Shown here in pieces: positions 25,746 through 64,000 of a stretch of DNA of 64,000 nt; the stretch's first letter is position 1, and every line of letters begins with the position of its first letter. Source of the stretch: Polyodon spathula (taxonomy: Eukaryota > Chordata > Actinopteri > Acipenseriformes > Polyodontidae). The position numbers were made by a program, and so were the translations under genes. The notes beneath the pieces were generated by a model, which saw only the letters and a program-made list of their open reading frames with translations, was not told the origin of the DNA and searched no databases. The DNA lies in NCBI RefSeq assembly GCF_017654505.1, contig NC_054538.1, forward strand, positions 27,513,743-27,577,742, written 5' to 3'.

Positions 25746-27220
25746 TTCTTCTAAAAAATCCATCTAACAATACAGAGCTAGATGAGGCCGAGAATGATAT
25801 ATGAGGTGTAAATAAATATTAATACTGAGATTTGTCATCTCAAACAACAGTACCTTAGTAGATATATTCTTGAAAAGGAATTTCCATGTTTTTAAGTTTT
25901 ACTTTACATTGTCCAACACAGAAGAAACAAGACTTAAACAAGCTTGTAGCAACCAGTGGGATAAAAGGTAATATTTGATGTCAGTTGCATATTGAGGGAC
26001 TCCAAATAAATATGTAGCTTCTATAGATTTAACATTTAGACTTTAACGTCACTCAAGTCAGCATTATACACTATATACACACAAACTGTTGAAATTCTTG
26101 AGTTATAATAGAAATATCTTCGTTGTATACTCTTCTTTCTGACTGTCAAATACTACAGCTAAGTCATTTAGTCTCAAGCAAGCAGTAGTTGTACAAGTAT
26201 CCATGCAATACATGATTTCTCTTTCCCCAATATACAATACAAGAGATTTGGATATTGCCTTTTTAATTCAATGTGCAAGATTCCAAAGAAACCCCCCCCC
26301 CTCCCCCCATCATTCAAATCTCCCTCGACGGCCGTTAATGAATGGGATACTGCTTACTATATACAGTCATGTTTTCATCCATGCACAGTGTTTACAAGTA
26401 CCACATTAACATGCCCAAATATGGACATGGCAGATGAGGAAAAGGAGACATGTACAGAGTAACTAACTGCACAGTTGCTGTGCAGCAGACAAAACAGTTT
26501 AAAATGAAACTGAGCAGAAACTTTTTATATATATATATATATATATATTAATATATATATATAGATATATATTATATATATATATATATATAGATATATA
26601 TATATATATATCTATTGACTGCACTGGACGCAAAATGTATGGCTCTACTTCACACATGATTTATTTTTTTTATTGGTAAATAGATACAAAGCTACAGGTC
26701 AAGTCCCTTTTAGTCTCTCATTTTTGTATGCTAACAGTCGCATATATCACACCTTCATGGCCTTCTTTCATATTGTTGGTGACGAATCACCAAATGAACT
26801 TCTTTACTCAGTGCTAGTGCAACGTCTTCCTTTTTAAAGCCAGAATGTGGCTAAATACTTCAACTCTAAAACAAGCAATGCTAGCCAAACAGGTTCACAG
26901 ATTTGGCCTGATCTACAGAGTAAAGCATTCACCCAAGCTACAATAAACTCTCAGACTCCATTTAAAGCTATACAAAAAAAAAAAGACTTTAAATTCAGAT
27001 AGAGCTGACAGATGTTAGCAATGCACTTATCCTCCACCTTGAAGTAACTAGTATTTAATGTGAAGAGTTTTATAAAGATACTATACTCCAAAGCATGGTT
27101 TTAAAAACTGGCAAAACAAGACATTGGTCACACACTGATTTTTAACTTTTACAATACAAGAATGTGGTTCATGACTGCTTGTTAGCCATTTTCAGTATTT
27201 AGGCTAAAAATCAAAGTGTG

Positions 27221-27221
<1 letters not shown>
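25746..27221. repeat. AT-rich DNA with (TA)n tract at 26526-26612
   Basis: An imperfect TA array of about 87 bp and a C-rich run near 26,291-26,308 (C9-T-C6). Nothing else recognised. Confidence 0.6.
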
Positions 27222-28737
<1,516 letters not shown>

Positions 28738-28798
28738 GTATCTTTTAATTTTGAGTTACTTTTAAGGGATGAAAAGCAATGAATAGGAAACCCTTTAA

Positions 28799-28884
28799 GG
28801 GTAATTGGGAAATATGCAAATTTGATCAAATCGATTTAATTGGCTCTAATGTAATGCTTACATTTGCCTATTTCCTGATTACCC
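28799..28884. repeat. Short inverted repeat, 22-bp arms, between microsatellites
   Basis: The left arm GGGTAATTGGGAAATATGCA is the inverted, nearly matching copy of TGCCTATTTCCTGATTACCC on the right, with a loop of about 42 bp. It sits between the (TG)n(TA)n and (TC)n(TA)n(CA)n arrays. It may be a tiny MITE. Confidence 0.7.
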
Positions 28885-28885
28885 A

Positions 28886-29295
<410 letters not shown>

Positions 29296-29297
29296 TA

Positions 29298-30074
29298 TGT
29301 AAAATAAATGTCATCATACCAGCAAATTAAACAAAAAAAAAGAAGCTAAATAAATGTAAAGATTGGGTGGTATCTATTTACCAGTGTATTAAAAGTGTTG
29401 TATCAGTGGCAGGTTATATGGTTTCATGGGCAGGCTGGAGAATCCTGCTGCAGCCTGGCTATATTAGTAGCAGCAGGAGGTGAGGGTGTCATGGACAACA
29501 TTGGAGTAACACATTTGTATTGCACATTTTTCATCATGTACCTCAGTGTATTGTGGAAAGCAGCTTACTGTGAAAGTGGTCCTTTTTAAATGTATTTTCT
29601 TTTGTTACTACTCAATGTTTGTCCACTTACAAATAATTCATCAATTGCCATATAGAAATACTAAAATAAATAATTAATGTATAAAAGGTTGTAAGATTGA
29701 ATAAACTGGCTGCTGTAGTTCATGGTGGAGGATAAGAAAGAAAGAAATGCTACAAGTAAATAACAGCATTTTCTTCTTTTTTTGTTTTTAAACAACTGAT
29801 CTACAAAGCTGTTTTGATTAACTGTAACTAAACCACCTAAACCAATGATGAAGCAATGTATTCAAAACTGTAGGGTTGTCAGCAGCATCTATGGTTCTTA
29901 GTCGGTTTTCCACCCACTTAACACAGTAAGCACCACATTTATCACTGTGACATACTGAAAGCAAGAAAGCCTAAAGATGATAGTGTGTAATTCTGCATCT
30001 CTATGCAATAGTGGTGGTTTGGGCATCCATGCTTTTATATGCAATACCCTGTGGGCAGGGAATCCAATAATCAT
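29298..30074. other. DNA downstream of slc8a1, possibly further 3' UTR
   Basis: AT-rich sequence. No gene signal other than a possible extension of the slc8a1 3' UTR on the minus strand. Confidence 0.4.
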
Positions 30075-30419
30075 TTTATTTCATTCTGTAAATTTGTTAC
30101 CATAAGAGGTCAACAGACATGCTAAATGAGCAACCCTTTTTTTTTTTTTGTTACCTGTCCTTATTTGTGAAACCATAGTAATTACATTTCAGGTGGTCTT
30201 CTAGTCATCCTTGGCTTCTTCTCAACGTGCATCTTCTATAAAACATGGTCTCTCAATAGGGATTTGATGAAGATGAGTTTATTTGAACCTCTACACATGG
30301 GTGACATCCTTTTGAGATCTTTCCAAAACTAATAAAGAGAATTCCCCCTTTAAAAGTTGCATTCCAATTACTGTTTTGCTGTTGTTGTTTCTGCTTCTTG
30401 TTGAAACTTCCACTGTTCT
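30075..30419 (-). promoter_or_regulatory. Start of slc8a1 3' UTR with candidate poly(A) signals
   Basis: Minus-strand sequence directly after the stop codon. AATAAA occurs at 30278-30283 and again at 30075-30080, but mammalian SLC8A1 3' UTRs are much longer, so the real end could lie further towards 29,300 or below. No other transcript evidence is available from sequence. Confidence 0.3.
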
Positions 30420-62902
<32,483 letters not shown>

Positions 62903-63775
62903 CTGTCAAGAAAACCAACATACAGGGAACATAAATAAAGAGAGCATTAGAAATTAAAGCAGAAAAAACAGATATGGGAAAAAAGCCACTGTCATAATAA
63001 ATAAATCATATGTCAGATCTTAACATCTTAAATCAATTAGAAATTTATGTTCAGTCAGTTATTTGCTTTTTATTTCAAATTTTAGAGACTGAATGGCATT
63101 TACATAACCTGCATTGAATATTCTGTTTATTAAAGTGTATCTACCTTTATGCCCCAGTTCTTGTCACAACAACTGCAATACATTTGCATGTAATAATATC
63201 TTGTGTTTAGAAAGAAATCAAAATGAAAGAAACCAGACCCTTCCCACCAAATAAACAAACTGGGAGGTGTTGTTGTTATAAAATGAAATATGAAGTTTGT
63301 GAACATGTTTATCACGTAAAATATAGACTGTGCATGCTGTTAGTGCTGTTACTGTTTAATGTTAGGCAAATGGACACATCTGCAGGTGAGTGAGATTGTA
63401 TTAGATTTGTAGCTGGGGTTTAGGACTCCCACACATCATATTACAGAGTCTACAGCCCACCGGATACACCTGCATCTTGAAGGCTAAAAGCAAGCAGTGG
63501 AGAGCATTGGAGAACACAGAATCCTTCTTCATGCCTGCACTTCTATTTAAGCAGCCATGTTCGCCACTGTTTTTTTAAATATTTCTTTCTTTTTAACAAG
63601 ATGCAAAGGGCTGTGGGTTGTAGACAATGGAGGTAGATTTATGAAGGTCTTTATATTAAATGCAATTATTTAACAGTGAGAATTCTCCAACAAAACTGGA
63701 CCAAATTGGATTTTGGTGTCAAAATGTAATACATGCGGCCCAATATGTTAATTAGGATCATAGATACACTGAAAA

Positions 63776-63776
<1 letters not shown>
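62903..63776 (-). other. slc8a1 intron upstream of exon C (partial)
   Basis: AT-rich intronic sequence. I looked here for the mutually exclusive A and B exons, which should encode a D-D-E-E-Y-E-K-N-like stretch, and saw none. They presumably lie beyond 64,000. Confidence 0.6.
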
Positions 63777-63809
<33 letters not shown>

Positions 63810-63826
63810 CTTTAATATATCTTATA

Positions 63827-63884
<58 letters not shown>
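63777..63884. repeat. (TA)n microsatellite
   Basis: About 108 bp of TA with short interruptions, ending exactly at the Tc1-type terminus. Confidence 0.95.
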
Positions 63885-63887
<3 letters not shown>

Positions 63888-64000
63888 TGCCTTGCAAACA
63901 TATTCAGACCCCTGACCAATTCTCTCATATTACTGAATTACAAATGGTACATTGAAATTTCGTTCTGTTCGATATTTTATTTTAAAACACTTAAACTCAA
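63885..64000 (+). mobile_element. Tc1-family left terminal repeat, cut by window edge
   Basis: Right after the TA of the microsatellite the sequence reads CAGTGCCTTGCAAACATATT, then CAGACCCCTGACCAATTCTC and CTGAATTACAAATGGTACAT. This is a well-known fish Tc1/mariner terminus as I remember it. The rest of the element would lie beyond 64,000. Confidence 0.8.

Noticed and set aside
62903..64000. Search for slc8a1 exons A and B
   Set aside because: No sequence for the D-D-E-E-Y-E-K-N-type stretch with flanking AG/GT was found; the exons are taken to be outside the window.

Overview
The window is vertebrate nuclear DNA, most likely from a ray-finned fish. It is AT-rich and intron-dominated, dense in dinucleotide microsatellites and DNA transposons of the Tc1/mariner, piggyBac-like and PIF/Harbinger-like types, with tRNA-derived SINEs. 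There are no operons or other bacterial features. The SINE types remind me of those in non-teleost ray-finned fishes such as sturgeon or paddlefish, but that is recollection and weak.

One gene is firmly supported: the 3' half of a sodium/calcium exchanger of the SLC8A1 (NCX1) type, on the minus strand from about 62,902 down to its stop codon at 30,420. Eight coding exons can be placed to the base by GT-AG sites, reading phase and protein similarity. In transcription order they are four small cassette exons, here named C (21 nt), D (18 nt), E (15 nt) and F (69 nt); a 131-nt exon ending the second calcium-binding domain; a 100-nt exon; a 276-nt exon with the first membrane segments of the second membrane half; and the last exon (377 nt coding). 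All joints keep frame. The upstream exons (N-terminal membrane half, CBD1, start of CBD2, the mutually exclusive A/B pair) are not found and should lie beyond 64,000.

Layout: 1-30,419 is 3' UTR plus flanking DNA, with a partial Tc1 copy (1-580), a possible solo LTR (7,040-7,694), a possible BED-finger fragment (10.9-11.2 kb), SINEs (14.3, 17.1 and 20.0 kb), a piggyBac-like short element (20,689-21,386), a LINE-like 3' tail (about 23 kb), and a Tc1/MITE/microsatellite cluster (27.2-29.3 kb). 30,797-40,261 is the last intron, with a solo LTR carrying a perfect 5-bp target duplication (33,604-34,089) and an unidentified coding-like frame (35,152-35,394). 40,538-55,450 is a large intron holding a SINE, a pair of direct repeats, and a PIF/Harbinger-like element with about 300-bp inverted arms (49,204-51,755). 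55,451-62,902 is the exon-rich part. 62,903-64,000 ends in a (TA)n tract with a Tc1-family end at 63,885.

The most noteworthy points are the two in-frame microexons separated by a 111-nt intron, several elements whose ends merge with TA/CA microsatellites, and two unrecognised same-strand open frames inside introns.
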